Assembly: GCA_009691725.1 (NCBI GenBank)
Contig: SIAP01000017.1
Coordinates: forward strand, 1-41,583
From: Phycisphaerales bacterium
GTDB taxonomy: Bacteria; Planctomycetota; Phycisphaerae; Phycisphaerales; SM1A02
Length of the DNA: 41,583 bases
Direction of reading: 5' to 3'
Below, one piece after another: positions 24,470 through 32,900 of this stretch (position 1 is the first letter of the stretch; each line of letters begins with the position of its first letter). Under the pieces are notes generated by a model. It searched no databases and was not told where the DNA came from. It was given only the letters and a program-made list of their open reading frames with translations. A program made the translations under genes and the position numbers.

Positions 24470-26163
24470 TCGACCGCCCCATGAAACTTCCTGCACAACT
24501 GGACGCAACCGCCTGGGATCAACTCGCACCGCTCTATCACGCACTGCAGGAGCGCACGCTAGCAACGGTTGCCGAGCTGGAGCAACTCATTTTGGATCGC
24601 AGCGATCTTGACGCCATCGCAGAGGAGGCGCAAGCCAATCTCTATATTGCGATGACCTGTCACACAGATGACGAAGTACGACGCGATGCGTTTCTCGCCT
24701 TCGTGAAGGATGTTGAACCAAATCTGCGCAGAGCCGGCGCAGTGCTCGACCGCAGGATTGTCGAGAGCCCCTTCGCAGCGCAACTCTCTCCCGCTCGCTA
24801 CGAGACATACTTGCGCGCACTGAGGCAAGAGGCACGCCTCTTCCGTGAAAACAATATCCCGCTGCAAACCGAAGCCACCACCTGCGATCAGGAGTACAGC
24901 CGAGTCAGCGGCGCGATGTCGGTCACATTCGATGGTCGCGAGCAGACGATGCCGCAGATGGCGAAGTACCTCGAGGACACCGATCGATCTGTCCGTGAGG
25001 GCTCATGGACCGCGGTGTCTGCTCGAAGACTCCGAGATCGCGACACGATCGACGGAATCTTCGACACACTCATTGAGTTGCGCCATCGCATGGCGCTCAA
25101 TGCGGGCTTCGCCAATTTCAGAGATTTTCAGCACGAGCGCATGCAGCGCTTTGACTACAAGCCAGCGGACTGCGCGAGATTCCACACTGCGGTCGAAGAG
25201 ACATGCGTTCCGTTGATGCGTGTTCTTCACCGTGAACGCGCAGAGGCGCTGGGTATTCCAACGGTGCGACCTTGGGATGGCAAGGTCGACCTTCGCGGGC
25301 GCGCTGCGCTGCGTCCATTCGCCGACACCACCGAATTGGTTGCTCGAACATCGCGCGCATTCCACAGGCTCGACCGCGAATTGGGTGTGATGTTCGACTC
25401 CATGCGCGGCGGCGCGTGCCTGGATCTTGAAACACGCAAGGGCAAGGCACCGGGCGGCTACCAATACCAACGACAACACTCTCGCTCTCCATTCATCTTC
25501 ATGAATGCTGCGGGACTGCAGCGCGACCTCGTGACGATGGTCCACGAAGCTGGACATGCGTTCCACTCGATTCTCAGCAAGCACGATCCGCTTCTTGCGT
25601 ATCGCGGAAGTCCAACTGAGTTTGCGGAAGTGGCATCGATGAGTATGGAGTTGCTCACCTTCCCGCAGCTCGATGAGTTTTACACACCCGAAGATGGTGC
25701 CCGCGCGCGCCGTGATCTCTTGGAGAATCTCGCAACACTGCTGCCGTGGGTTGCGACAATCGATGCCTTCCAACATTGGATCTACACCAATCCCGGTCAT
25801 ACACGTGCAGAACGCGTCGAGTGTTGGCTTGACCTGAATCGTCGCTTCGGTGGAGACATTGATTGGAGTGGTCACGAAGACGCTCTCGCAGCACTCTGGC
25901 AGCGACAACTGCATCTCTTTGGGTCGCCCTTCTATTACATCGAATATGGCATCGCACAACTCGGCGCATTGCAATTGTGGCGACAGTCCAGACGCGATCC
26001 ACAGGCCGCTCTGACCAATTACAAGCGCGCGCTCACGCTCGGCGGCTCCAAGCCACTGCCAGAACTCTTTTCGGCTGCAGGGCTGACCTTTGACTTTGGT
26101 CCAGCGACGGTGCGCGGATTGATGGAAGAAGTGCAGACAGAGTTGGCGACGATTCCTGCGTGA
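24466..26163 (+). CDS. M3 family zinc oligopeptidase (PepF-like)
   Basis: 565 residues. It is an intracellular metallopeptidase cleaving short peptides. The zinc motif HEAGH is at 360-364 (TMVHEAGHAFHS) and the third ligand is the Glu of EFAEVASMSMEL near 388. The Tyr-rich substrate-binding region (FYYIEYGIAQLGALQLW, about 490-506) is characteristic of the family. It has an N-terminal helical domain and no signal peptide. It overlaps ispE by 4 nt, which suggests coupling, though no functional link with isoprenoid synthesis is evident. Substrate preference cannot be read from the sequence. Confidence 0.93.
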   Translation: MIDRPMKLPAQLDATAWDQLAPLYHALQERTLATVAELEQLILDRSDLDAIAEEAQANLYIAMTCHTDDEVRRDAFLAFVKDVEPNLRRAGAVLDRRIVESPFAAQLSPARYETYLRALRQEARLFRENNIPLQTEATTCDQEYSRVSGAMSVTFDGREQTMPQMAKYLEDTDRSVREGSWTAVSARRLRDRDTIDGIFDTLIELRHRMALNAGFANFRDFQHERMQRFDYKPADCARFHTAVEETCVPLMRVLHRERAEALGIPTVRPWDGKVDLRGRAALRPFADTTELVARTSRAFHRLDRELGVMFDSMRGGACLDLETRKGKAPGGYQYQRQHSRSPFIFMNAAGLQRDLVTMVHEAGHAFHSILSKHDPLLAYRGSPTEFAEVASMSMELLTFPQLDEFYTPEDGARARRDLLENLATLLPWVATIDAFQHWIYTNPGHTRAERVECWLDLNRRFGGDIDWSGHEDALAALWQRQLHLFGSPFYYIEYGIAQLGALQLWRQSRRDPQAALTNYKRALTLGGSKPLPELFSAAGLTFDFGPATVRGLMEEVQTELATIPA

Positions 26164-26182
26164 TGTCGAACGCACGCGCAGT

Positions 26183-26210
26183 CACACTATTGAAGCCACA
26201 CTATTGAAGG
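26183..26210 (+). repeat. 14-bp tandem duplication in the leader of the dehydrogenase gene
   Basis: CACACTATTGAAG(C/G) occurs at 26183-26196 and 26197-26210. The final AAGG of the second copy forms part of the Shine-Dalgarno AAGGAG (26207-26212) of the downstream gene, so the duplication changes the spacing in front of that site. Confidence 0.9.
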
Positions 26211-26219
26211 AGATTGATC

Positions 26220-27293
26220 GTGAAGAAGGTTGTGATCCTCGGCGGCGGAAAGATTGGACGGATGGTTGGGTTCCTCTTGGGAACCTGTGGTGACTACGAA
26301 GTCCGCATTGGCGATCTTCACCTTGATACCGCGCAAGCGGCCGCCACGATCTTCGGCGGCACGGGTGTCTCGGTGGACCTGTCCAATGCGGCGCAAGTGG
26401 AGGCATTCGTCAACGACGCGTGGGCGGTCGTCTCATGCGCCCCATTCCACTGCAATGAGTTGATCGCCAAGAGCGCGCGCATCGCGGGAGCGCATTACTT
26501 CGACTTGACTGAGGATGTCGGAGTGACTCGCAGCGTCATCGCCCTTGCCAAGGGAGCAAAGACTGCCTTTCTCCCGCAGTGCGGACTTGCGCCGGGATTC
26601 ATCACGATCGCCGCCAACGCATTGGCGAAACCATTCGCAGAGATCGACTCGCTTCGACTGCGCGTTGGTGCCCTTCCGCGCACGCCATCCAATCGACTTG
26701 GCTACAACCTGACATGGAGTACCGAGGGTGTCATCAACGAGTACATCAACGACTGTGATGCCGTTCGTGATGGCGCCCTCGTGCGTGTGCCAGCGTTGGA
26801 AAACCTCGAGCGGCTCATCATTGACGGGATTGAATTCGAGGCGTTCAATACATCAGGTGGGCTTGGCACACTCGCAGAGAGTCTCAACGGTCGTGTTCGC
26901 AACCTCGACTACAAGACGATTCGATTTCCCGGGCATTGCGATCTGGTGAAGTTTCTCTTTCAGGAGTTACGGATGAGTGAGGATCGCGCCGCGCTGCGCA
27001 CGATGCTCGAGCGAGCCATCCCCAGCACCACCGATGATCAAGTGGTGATTTTCGTGAGCGCAAGCGGCATGCTTGATGGCAGACTCACAGAACGGGTCTA
27101 CGCAAAGCGCGTGCTTTCACAGACCATCGGCGGACACCACTGGACCGCGATCCAAATCACGACGGCTGCTGGGATCACCGCACTCGTGGATCTCTTCGCA
27201 GAGGGCAAGACCCCACGTGCGGGACTCGTACGCATGGAAGATGTCACGCTCGAAGACTTCATCGCCAATCGATTCGGTCGGCTCTATTCGTGA
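26220..27293 (+). CDS. Saccharopine dehydrogenase-like / lysine 6-dehydrogenase-like oxidoreductase
   Basis: 357 residues. The N-terminal Rossmann motif is ILGGGKIG at 6-13. As I recall Geobacillus lysine 6-dehydrogenase, several signatures are shared: CGLAPGFITI, a TSGGLGTL stretch and YKTIRFPGHC. The likely reaction is NAD(P)-linked oxidation at the epsilon-amino group of lysine or cleavage of saccharopine. GTG 26220 is chosen for AAGGAG at 26207-26212 with 7-nt spacing; a TTG at 26214 is in frame. It follows the M3 peptidase by 56 bp on the same strand, so peptide and lysine breakdown could be linked, but this is speculative. Confidence 0.85.
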   Translation: MKKVVILGGGKIGRMVGFLLGTCGDYEVRIGDLHLDTAQAAATIFGGTGVSVDLSNAAQVEAFVNDAWAVVSCAPFHCNELIAKSARIAGAHYFDLTEDVGVTRSVIALAKGAKTAFLPQCGLAPGFITIAANALAKPFAEIDSLRLRVGALPRTPSNRLGYNLTWSTEGVINEYINDCDAVRDGALVRVPALENLERLIIDGIEFEAFNTSGGLGTLAESLNGRVRNLDYKTIRFPGHCDLVKFLFQELRMSEDRAALRTMLERAIPSTTDDQVVIFVSASGMLDGRLTERVYAKRVLSQTIGGHHWTAIQITTAAGITALVDLFAEGKTPRAGLVRMEDVTLEDFIANRFGRLYS

Positions 27294-27320
27294 TAAATCT
27301 GAATTGGACAACAGGCCCGG

Positions 27321-27396
27321 CAGGTTGAGAGAGACCGACAGGTTGAGAGAGACCGACAGGTTGAGAGAGACCGACAGGTTGAGAGAGACCGACAGG
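27321..27396. repeat. 18-bp tandem repeat, four full units plus 4 bp
   Basis: CAGGTTGAGAGAGACCGA recurs without any base change at 27321-27338, 27339-27356, 27357-27374 and 27375-27392, then CAGG. It fills the 123-bp gap between two convergent genes. There are no spacers, so this is not a CRISPR. It is non-coding unless the dehydrogenase stop were read through. Confidence 0.97.
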
Positions 27397-27416
27397 CGCC
27401 CACAGGTAAGACGCGA

Positions 27417-28298
27417 TCAACCTCGGCGGACCGTAATCACCACAACCTCTGCCGGACAATTCACTCGGAGCGGAAACCATCCGCCAGCTCCAGTGGTCAC
27501 GAAGAGGTGCGAATCTCCCGCGTGGTAGTGGCCAGCGCGGAGTGTCTTCGCCGTCGCATCGCGCGGCTGACGGCGGCGCGTGGGGAGCAACGCAAACTGC
27601 CCACCGTGTGTGTGTCCCGCGAGTGTGAGCGGAACGCTCCACCGAGCCGCCTCTCGAAATGCCTTTGGATTGTGTGCGAGCAGCAGATGAGGAATCACAC
27701 CCTCTTGAACAATGGGGCGAAGACCCTCTGCATTCCCCGCAAGGGTTCGCGCCCAATCGATTCCTGCGATGCGCAGCCCACCCTTCACTGTCAACATTTC
27801 GCCTCGAAGCGTCTTGAGTCCCGCAGACTGCGCAAGACGCACCACCCGCTGGGTGCTTTCCAGCATGTCGTGATTCCCAAGCACAAAGTAGCGACCGAGT
27901 TTCGCGCGCAGACTTCCGAGCGCCGCGAAGACCGGTTCGCATCCATCAACATCGAGATCGACAACATCACCGGTACAGGCGATCAGGTCAGGCTCCGCCC
28001 TCTGCAGAAGTTGAACGGCTTCGAGCGCGCGTGGCAGAGGCATCAGGTCGCCAACATGCAAATCACTGATGTGCCCGATGCGCACGCCATCGAAACGCGC
28101 GGGCCAATTCGCAATGCTCACTTCGATCTTGCGAAGTGTGATTGTGCTGTGCAAGTGCCGTCTCATGAGCGCCCCACCCACAAGTCGATCCGGCAAGAGT
28201 GTGAAAGCGGCGTGGCGCAATTTCGCGCGCGCAAGTCGCGCAGCGTCACCGCCGCCAGTTGCGGTCTTGCCAACCGCCAACAGGTGCTTGATCGTCAC
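27417..28298 (-). CDS. Calcineurin-like metallophosphoesterase (YkuE/YaeI type)
   Basis: 293 residues. It is a di-metal phosphoesterase. Metal ligands are seen in order: Asp79-x-His81 (ISDLHVG), CTGD at 108-111, GNHD at 141-144, then a HNP stretch and GHTHGGQF. The last motif with its GGQ is typical of the YkuE/YaeI group, which includes membrane-linked UDP-sugar or phospholipid pyrophosphate hydrolases. The N-terminus is basic and helical without a clear signal. GTG 28298 is chosen as the first start after the barrel gene's stop at 28315, but start confidence is low and no Shine-Dalgarno is seen. It is probably co-transcribed with the barrel gene. Confidence 0.88.
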   Translation of the reverse strand: MTIKHLLAVGKTATGGGDAARLARAKLRHAAFTLLPDRLVGGALMRRHLHSTITLRKIEVSIANWPARFDGVRIGHISDLHVGDLMPLPRALEAVQLLQRAEPDLIACTGDVVDLDVDGCEPVFAALGSLRAKLGRYFVLGNHDMLESTQRVVRLAQSAGLKTLRGEMLTVKGGLRIAGIDWARTLAGNAEGLRPIVQEGVIPHLLLAHNPKAFREAARWSVPLTLAGHTHGGQFALLPTRRRQPRDATAKTLRAGHYHAGDSHLFVTTGAGGWFPLRVNCPAEVVVITVRRG

Positions 28299-28314
28299 GC
28301 GCGTCCGACGTGGT

Positions 28315-29271
28315 TCAGAATTTGATGTTGGCGCCAAAGTAAAGCCCCTGCACTCCGCCGTCGAACTCTGCTGAGTTGTTGTTGAGTGTGAAGTTTTCCA
28401 AGCGATATCCCGCTTCGACCCCCCACACAGGTCCCCACTGCGGCGTGAACGCAACGCTGACACCAGCGCGCGCAAACGTAAAGTTCTGACCGTCAACGAA
28501 ATTCGATCCAACACCGCCAGCCGCTTCGATCGTGATTCGCTCCACCATCGCAACGATTCCTTTGGTGTTGAACGATAGGTCGAAGCCACCACCAACGCCG
28601 GGCATGACTGCGCTGAGCGCCCACGAGTCAGACTGCGCAGTGGTCGTGTCATTCACCGACAATGTCGCGCTGTACCAACGCACCGATGCGATCGCCTTGA
28701 GCCGCAGGTCTGCTTTGGAGTTGCCATCCGCCGCAGTGTTCTGCGGATTCCGAGACGTGCCGCCCCATGGAGTTTGACGATCCGCAAATGGTCTAAACAG
28801 GGTGAGGTCGAACTCGGCACCCGCGCTTGCTGCTGCAAAGTCTGTCTCGAGATGATCGCCAGCGGTCATCGTGACACTTCCAAACCCGCCCGTCGTCGTC
28901 GAGGTGATTCCGGCGGAAGTCGAGAAGCACCATCCATCAATCATGACTTCGTAGAACCCCCCCCATGTTCCGGTCAACTCGCCGCTAAACGCAGCCTCGT
29001 ACCCGTTGAGACCAAAGTCGTCGTCAATGACAAAATTTGGACCACCAAACGATGTGTCCGCTCGCACGCGCGACATCCACGCTGCGGGGCGAAGCGCGAT
29101 GAGAAGTTCGTCCCGATCGCGTGATGCTGCAGTGGGCGGCGCAGTCGATGGCGCAGGCGATGGCGCAGTCGGCAGCAGCGTCGCAGCATCGTCCATCGCA
29201 CTCTGACCACCCGAACTGGCACTCAACAACAAAACAGCAAGCAGACTCGACGATTTGCGGGTGAAATGCAC
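28315..29271 (-). CDS. Putative outer-membrane beta-barrel protein
   Basis: 318 residues, no named family recognised. Residues 1-25 form a signal peptide (RKSSSLLAVLLLSASS) and ~30-50 are a Pro/Ala/Ser spacer. The rest alternates aromatic and polar residues (e.g. AAFSGELTGTWGGFYEVMIDGW, VSVAFTPQWGPVWGVEAGYRLENF) in barrel-like strands. The protein ends in Phe (GLYFGANIKF), as expected for a BAM substrate. The GTG at 29271 is the start and has a TAGTCT hexamer 6 nt upstream rather than a well-placed Shine-Dalgarno. That GTG directly abuts the ATG of the divergent arfB-like gene. Confidence 0.8.
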   Translation of the reverse strand: MHFTRKSSSLLAVLLLSASSGGQSAMDDAATLLPTAPSPAPSTAPPTAASRDRDELLIALRPAAWMSRVRADTSFGGPNFVIDDDFGLNGYEAAFSGELTGTWGGFYEVMIDGWCFSTSAGITSTTTGGFGSVTMTAGDHLETDFAAASAGAEFDLTLFRPFADRQTPWGGTSRNPQNTAADGNSKADLRLKAIASVRWYSATLSVNDTTTAQSDSWALSAVMPGVGGGFDLSFNTKGIVAMVERITIEAAGGVGSNFVDGQNFTFARAGVSVAFTPQWGPVWGVEAGYRLENFTLNNNSAEFDGGVQGLYFGANIKF

Positions 29272-29754
29272 TGCGTGAGACTACCGCCTCCCACTCGTCC
29301 ATCGCACGCGATTGCCCTTGGACCCATCGCGTGGGTGCTCGAGTCTTCGCTGCACTTTTCCTACGCCCGTTCTGGCGGACCCGGTGGGCAGAATGTCAAC
29401 AAGGTCGAATCGAAGGCGCAGATGCGCGTCCCCATCGCATCGATCGGCGGACTCGATCACGCAGCGCGAATGCGACTCGCCACCTTGGCTGGATCGCATC
29501 TCGCAGGTGCAGACGCCACAGATCCGATGTCGGTTGAGTCGTCGAGCGCAGAGATTCGCTTTTCCGCAGAGGAGCATCGCTCACAGCGCGCCAATCATGA
29601 TGCGTGCATTGAGCGATTGCACGAACTCGTGTTGCGCGCCGCCACGGCCCCCAAACGCAGACGCAAGACCAAGCCAACTCGAGGTTCGCGCGAGCGGCGC
29701 CTTGAATCCAAACGAATTCAAGGTGACAAGAAGGATCGCAGGCGCGAGCCTTGA
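29266..29754 (+). CDS. arfB: ArfB/ICT1-type peptidyl-tRNA hydrolase (ribosome rescue)
   Basis: 162 residues. It releases nascent chains from stalled ribosomes by hydrolysing peptidyl-tRNA. The catalytic GGQ is at 40-42 in ARSGGPGGQNVNKVESKAQ. The C-terminal third (about 128-162) is very basic (KRRRKTKPTRGSRERR...), the tail that enters the empty mRNA channel. The tail and short length separate it from RF1/RF2. The ATG at 29266 is used, but the family usually begins nearer the SLHFSYARSGG segment, so the GTG at 29335 is a real alternative. The first 23 residues look non-conserved. It ends 7 bp from the convergent purM. Confidence 0.9.
   Translation: MHCVRLPPPTRPSHAIALGPIAWVLESSLHFSYARSGGPGGQNVNKVESKAQMRVPIASIGGLDHAARMRLATLAGSHLAGADATDPMSVESSSAEIRFSAEEHRSQRANHDACIERLHELVLRAATAPKRRRKTKPTRGSRERRLESKRIQGDKKDRRREP
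29278..29283 (-). promoter_or_regulatory. Candidate -10 element of the barrel gene
   Basis: TAGTCT on the minus strand lies 6 nt before the GTG at 29271. It sits inside the arfB-like frame if that gene starts at 29266. Confidence 0.35.
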
Positions 29755-29761
29755 CTCGCCG

Positions 29762-30841
29762 TCACTTCAGCCGCACTTCTCCGGAGCCCTTTTCAATCGA
29801 CCCGATGATCGTCGGCTTCTCACCACTGCGCGTAAGCAGTTTCATCATGCGGTCCACAGAATCGGGGCGAGAGAAAATCGTGAAGCCGATGCCCATATTG
29901 AAAACTCGGTACATCTCGACCTCATCAACTCCGCCGTGTCCTTGCAGAAATGGAAAGATTGGCTGCCGCTGCCACGACGACTTCTCGATGACCGCATCGA
30001 GTTTCTTCGGCAACGCGCGACAGACATTGCCTGGGAGCCCGCCGCCCGTAATGTGTGCCATCCCGCTGATCGCCTTCTTTTTGCGCAGCGCACCGACGAG
30101 TTTGACGATTGACTTCGCGTAGATGCGCGTTGGTTCCATGAGAATCTCGCAGAGTGTGCGATCACCGAGTTCTGCATACTTCGCATTGAGATCAAGCCCC
30201 GCATCTCGAACGATTCGCCGCACGAGCGTGTATCCGTTGGAGTGAACACCCGAACTCTCGAGTCCGATGATGATGTCGTTCTTCTTGACGCGTGTTGAAT
30301 CGATGATGTTGTCGTACTCCACAACGCCCACGCAGAATCCTGCGATGTCGAAATCGCCGGGCTTGTAGATGTCTGGCATTTCGGCGCATTCGCCGCCGAG
30401 GAGCGCACATCCTGCAATCTCGCAGCCGCGCGCCACGCCTTCGATCATCGCGCTCGTGTCCGCAGGCTGCAATGTGGAGAGGCCGAGATAATCGAGAAAG
30501 AAGAGTGGTTCCGCGCCCTGCACGATGAGGTCGTTCACATTCATCGCCACGCAGTCGATGCCGACAGTGTTGTAGACCCGTCGTTCTGCCGCCATCAAGA
30601 CCTTGGTGCCAACGCCGTCCGTGCAGGCCACCAGCACGGGTCTGCGATAGTTGCGGCGCATGCTCTTCTTGGCGAAATCGAGTTGGAACATTCCCGCGAA
30701 TGCACCGTGTCGTCCGAGCACACGCGAACTGTGGGTGCGTTTGAGCACCGGTTGAATGAGATCAACGACTTCTTCGCCTGCGTCGATATTGACACCTGCG
30801 TCGCGGTAGGTCAGACCCTTCGAGAGTGGAGTTGCGCTCAT
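29762..30841 (-). CDS. purM: Phosphoribosylformylglycinamidine cyclo-ligase (AIR synthetase)
   Basis: 359 residues. It closes the imidazole ring of purines (FGAM to AIR) with ATP. Signatures are [13 protein letters not shown] near the N-terminus, [11 protein letters not shown], the GGECAEMP loop, [13 protein letters not shown] and [13 protein letters not shown]. All are in family order, and the length is near normal (~350). ATG 30841 is chosen, with TGTAAT 6 nt upstream and no Shine-Dalgarno. It diverges from sucD with 50 bp between the two start codons. No other pur gene is in the window. Confidence 0.96.
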   Translation of the reverse strand: MSATPLSKGLTYRDAGVNIDAGEEVVDLIQPVLKRTHSSRVLGRHGAFAGMFQLDFAKKSMRRNYRRPVLVACTDGVGTKVLMAAERRVYNTVGIDCVAMNVNDLIVQGAEPLFFLDYLGLSTLQPADTSAMIEGVARGCEIAGCALLGGECAEMPDIYKPGDFDIAGFCVGVVEYDNIIDSTRVKKNDIIIGLESSGVHSNGYTLVRRIVRDAGLDLNAKYAELGDRTLCEILMEPTRIYAKSIVKLVGALRKKKAISGMAHITGGGLPGNVCRALPKKLDAVIEKSSWQRQPIFPFLQGHGGVDEVEMYRVFNMGIGFTIFSRPDSVDRMMKLLTRSGEKPTIIGSIEKGSGEVRLK

Positions 30842-30847
30842 TCGGTC

Positions 30848-30853
30848 ATTACA
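30848..30853 (-). promoter_or_regulatory. Candidate -10 element of purM
   Basis: TGTAAT on the minus strand (five of six consensus bases) lies 6 nt before the purM ATG, in the 50-bp gap shared with sucD. Confidence 0.35.
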
Positions 30854-30875
30854 CACGATTCCAGACAAATCGGTC

Positions 30876-30881
30876 TATGCT
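30876..30881 (+). promoter_or_regulatory. Candidate -10 element of sucD
   Basis: TATGCT lies 10 nt before the ATG at 30892. The two opposing elements for purM and sucD are 22 bp apart, so their -35 regions would overlap. Confidence 0.35.
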
Positions 30882-30891
30882 CGCCAACCCT

Positions 30892-31824
30892 ATGTCGATT
30901 CTCATTGATGGCAACACGCGGGTTCTTTGTCAGGGCATCACTGGCGCCGCTGGAGCATTCCACACCAAAGGATGTTTGGACTACGGAACGCAGATGGTCG
31001 GCGGAACGACTCCTGGCAAGGGCGGACAGCGTGATGCGAATGGACTTCCAGTCTTCGAGACCGTCGTCGATGCCGTCAAGGCGACTGGCGCAAACGCAAC
31101 GATGATCTTTGTGCCGCCTCCATTTGCGGGCGATGCGATCATCGAAGCGGCGGATGCCGGCATCGCACTGATCTGCGCGATCACCGAGGGGATCCCAGTC
31201 CAAGACATGATTCGCGTGCGCGCGATGCTCGACAAATATCCTGACACCACGCTCGTCGGTCCCAACTGTCCCGGTGTGATTACTCCGGGTCGCAAGGTCG
31301 GTGAGGGCAAGTATGAAGGCGGATGCAAGATTGGAATCATGCCCGGATACATCCACATGCACCGAACCGATGCACCATCGCGCAAGGCGGTGGGAATCGT
31401 GAGCCGGTCGGGAACGCTGACCTATGAAGCGGTCTGGCAGTGTTCCGCGCGCGGCATTGGGCAATCCACATGCATCGGGATCGGTGGCGACCCGATCAAG
31501 GGGCTCGACTTCATCGACGTGCTCGAACTCTTCGCAGCAGATCCAGAAACGAGCGCGATCGTGATGATCGGCGAAATCGGCGGAAGTGCAGAGGCGGATG
31601 CGGGACGATGGTTGCAAGCGAACACACAGAAGCCAGTCGTCGCATTCATTGCGGGCAGGACCGCGCCCGCTGGGAGACGCATGGGTCATGCTGGAGCAAT
31701 TGTTGGTGGTACAGAGGACACGGCACAGTCAAAGATCGACACGCTGCGCGCGTGTGGTGTGCATGTCGCAGAGAGCCCTGCAGACATGGGTGCGCTGACG
31801 GCGAAGGCACTTGGATTGAACTGA
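30892..31824 (+). CDS. sucD: Succinyl-CoA ligase (ADP/GDP-forming) alpha subunit
   Basis: 310 residues. It converts succinyl-CoA to succinate with nucleotide formation in the TCA cycle, together with a beta subunit SucC that is not encoded here. The CoA-binding N-terminus ([16 protein letters not shown]) is present, as are [13 protein letters not shown] and the phosphorylated histidine His266 in [11 protein letters not shown]. The [17 protein letters not shown] segment is also conserved. ATG 30892 is preferred; the frame continues upstream into the purM leader without homology. There is an insert around 155-170 ([13 protein letters not shown]) and the usual PGY.MPG order is rearranged slightly. 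It is otherwise a normal SucD. Confidence 0.95.
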   Translation: MSILIDGNTRVLCQGITGAAGAFHTKGCLDYGTQMVGGTTPGKGGQRDANGLPVFETVVDAVKATGANATMIFVPPPFAGDAIIEAADAGIALICAITEGIPVQDMIRVRAMLDKYPDTTLVGPNCPGVITPGRKVGEGKYEGGCKIGIMPGYIHMHRTDAPSRKAVGIVSRSGTLTYEAVWQCSARGIGQSTCIGIGGDPIKGLDFIDVLELFAADPETSAIVMIGEIGGSAEADAGRWLQANTQKPVVAFIAGRTAPAGRRMGHAGAIVGGTEDTAQSKIDTLRACGVHVAESPADMGALTAKALGLN

Positions 31825-31891
31825 ATTCTGTCGTGTCGGAGGAATCCTCATCGGTTGGAGCCGTTCTGCGCGAAGTTGAAGTGTGCGGCGA

Positions 31892-31897
31892 TACGAT
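31892..31897 (+). promoter_or_regulatory. Candidate -10 element of the GDSL-like gene
   Basis: TACGAT ends 7 nt before the ATG at 31905, the spacing expected if transcription starts at the start codon. Confidence 0.35.
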
Positions 31898-31904
31898 CGC
31901 ACGC

Positions 31905-32900
31905 ATGCAGCTGCGACGATCGACCGGAATTGCGACCGACCTCGCCCTCGTCTTCTTCGTCTTCGTCTTCGCCGCGGTTCTCGCTGAGCCGCAGGTCCAA
32001 TCGTTTGCGGAGACAGACCATGATCCAACGACGCCAGCGCTCGCGTCGGAAACCGACCGAACATCCGAGGCAGTCGTTGTCCCCGGCCATCTCTACGACC
32101 GAATCGCGGTCATTGGCGCGAGTGTGTCTGATGGGTTTGGCGTGGTCGTGCAGAATCAGACTGCGCACACCGACGCGAGTGCCACACCGCCCGAGGAACG
32201 GCGCATGAATCTGAGTGATGTGCTCTGCTCCGCGTCATCGGTCACTCCTGCTCCCATCGTCCACCACTATGCCAGCGAGCTCTTCTTTGCAAACCCCGGC
32301 CTCGTCGGCAAGAGTGAGATTGATCGCGCCCTTGCCATCAAGCCCACGCTGGTCCTCGCGCTGGATTATCTCTTCTGGTACCTGTACGGAACAGTCACGG
32401 TTGCGGGCGAGCCCATGCAGAGCGAGGCCGAGCGACTTGCAAATTTCGAAGTGGGGCTTGCGCAACTCGATCGCGTGCTCACGACACATGTGCCCATCGT
32501 CATTGCCGATATTCCAAACATGAGCGATGCGATCGGCAAGATGCTGTACGAGTCGCAGGTCCCAAGTGGTTCGACAATTGCTAAAGCAAACGCGCGCCTC
32601 ACAGAGTGGGTTCGGACGAGACCCGCGGTCAAGATGATGGCACTCACGACCGTGCTTGCAGCGCTGAAGTCGGGTGGCGTGATTGAGATTGCTGGTCGCA
32701 CTTGGATTCCTGCAGACTGCGGTCCACTGATCCAGAAGGATCAACTGCATCCCACATTTGCGGGGACGGTCGTCCTCGCCGCGGGACTCATCGACCTTGT
32801 GCGAGCGAGTGACTCGTCAATGCCGCCACCTTTCGCTTTTGAGATCGACGCGATTCGCACTCGCGCACTGGCGGGAGAGCCCCTTTCCAAGCCCAAGTAA
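31905..32900 (+). CDS. SGNH/GDSL-like hydrolase-type secreted or membrane-anchored protein
   Basis: 331 residues. A hydrophobic N-terminal segment at about 10-27 (IATDLALVFFVFVFAAVLA) is a signal or anchor. Block I reads AVIGASVSDGFGV with Ser73 in the nucleophile place; the usual GDS is GAS. Block V is DQLHPTFAG, with Asp279 and His282 forming the usual D-x-x-H pair. The central GxND block is not evident. It could be an esterase or acyltransferase on envelope sugars, or an inactive relative. It follows sucD by 80 bp with no obvious functional link. Confidence 0.75.
   Translation: MQLRRSTGIATDLALVFFVFVFAAVLAEPQVQSFAETDHDPTTPALASETDRTSEAVVVPGHLYDRIAVIGASVSDGFGVVVQNQTAHTDASATPPEERRMNLSDVLCSASSVTPAPIVHHYASELFFANPGLVGKSEIDRALAIKPTLVLALDYLFWYLYGTVTVAGEPMQSEAERLANFEVGLAQLDRVLTTHVPIVIADIPNMSDAIGKMLYESQVPSGSTIAKANARLTEWVRTRPAVKMMALTTVLAALKSGGVIEIAGRTWIPADCGPLIQKDQLHPTFAGTVVLAAGLIDLVRASDSSMPPPFAFEIDAIRTRALAGEPLSKPK

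Noticed and set aside
27321-27396. CRISPR array
   Set aside because: The 18-bp units follow one another without any spacers and no cas gene is nearby; it is a simple tandem repeat.
28299-28652. N-terminal extension of the metallophosphoesterase by ~118 residues
   Set aside because: The extension lies wholly inside the barrel gene in another frame and resembles no domain; the start was moved to 28298.
31440-31904. Upstream extension of the GDSL-like frame
   Set aside because: It overlaps sucD in a different frame and lacks homology; the signal-like segment starts only after the ATG at 31905.
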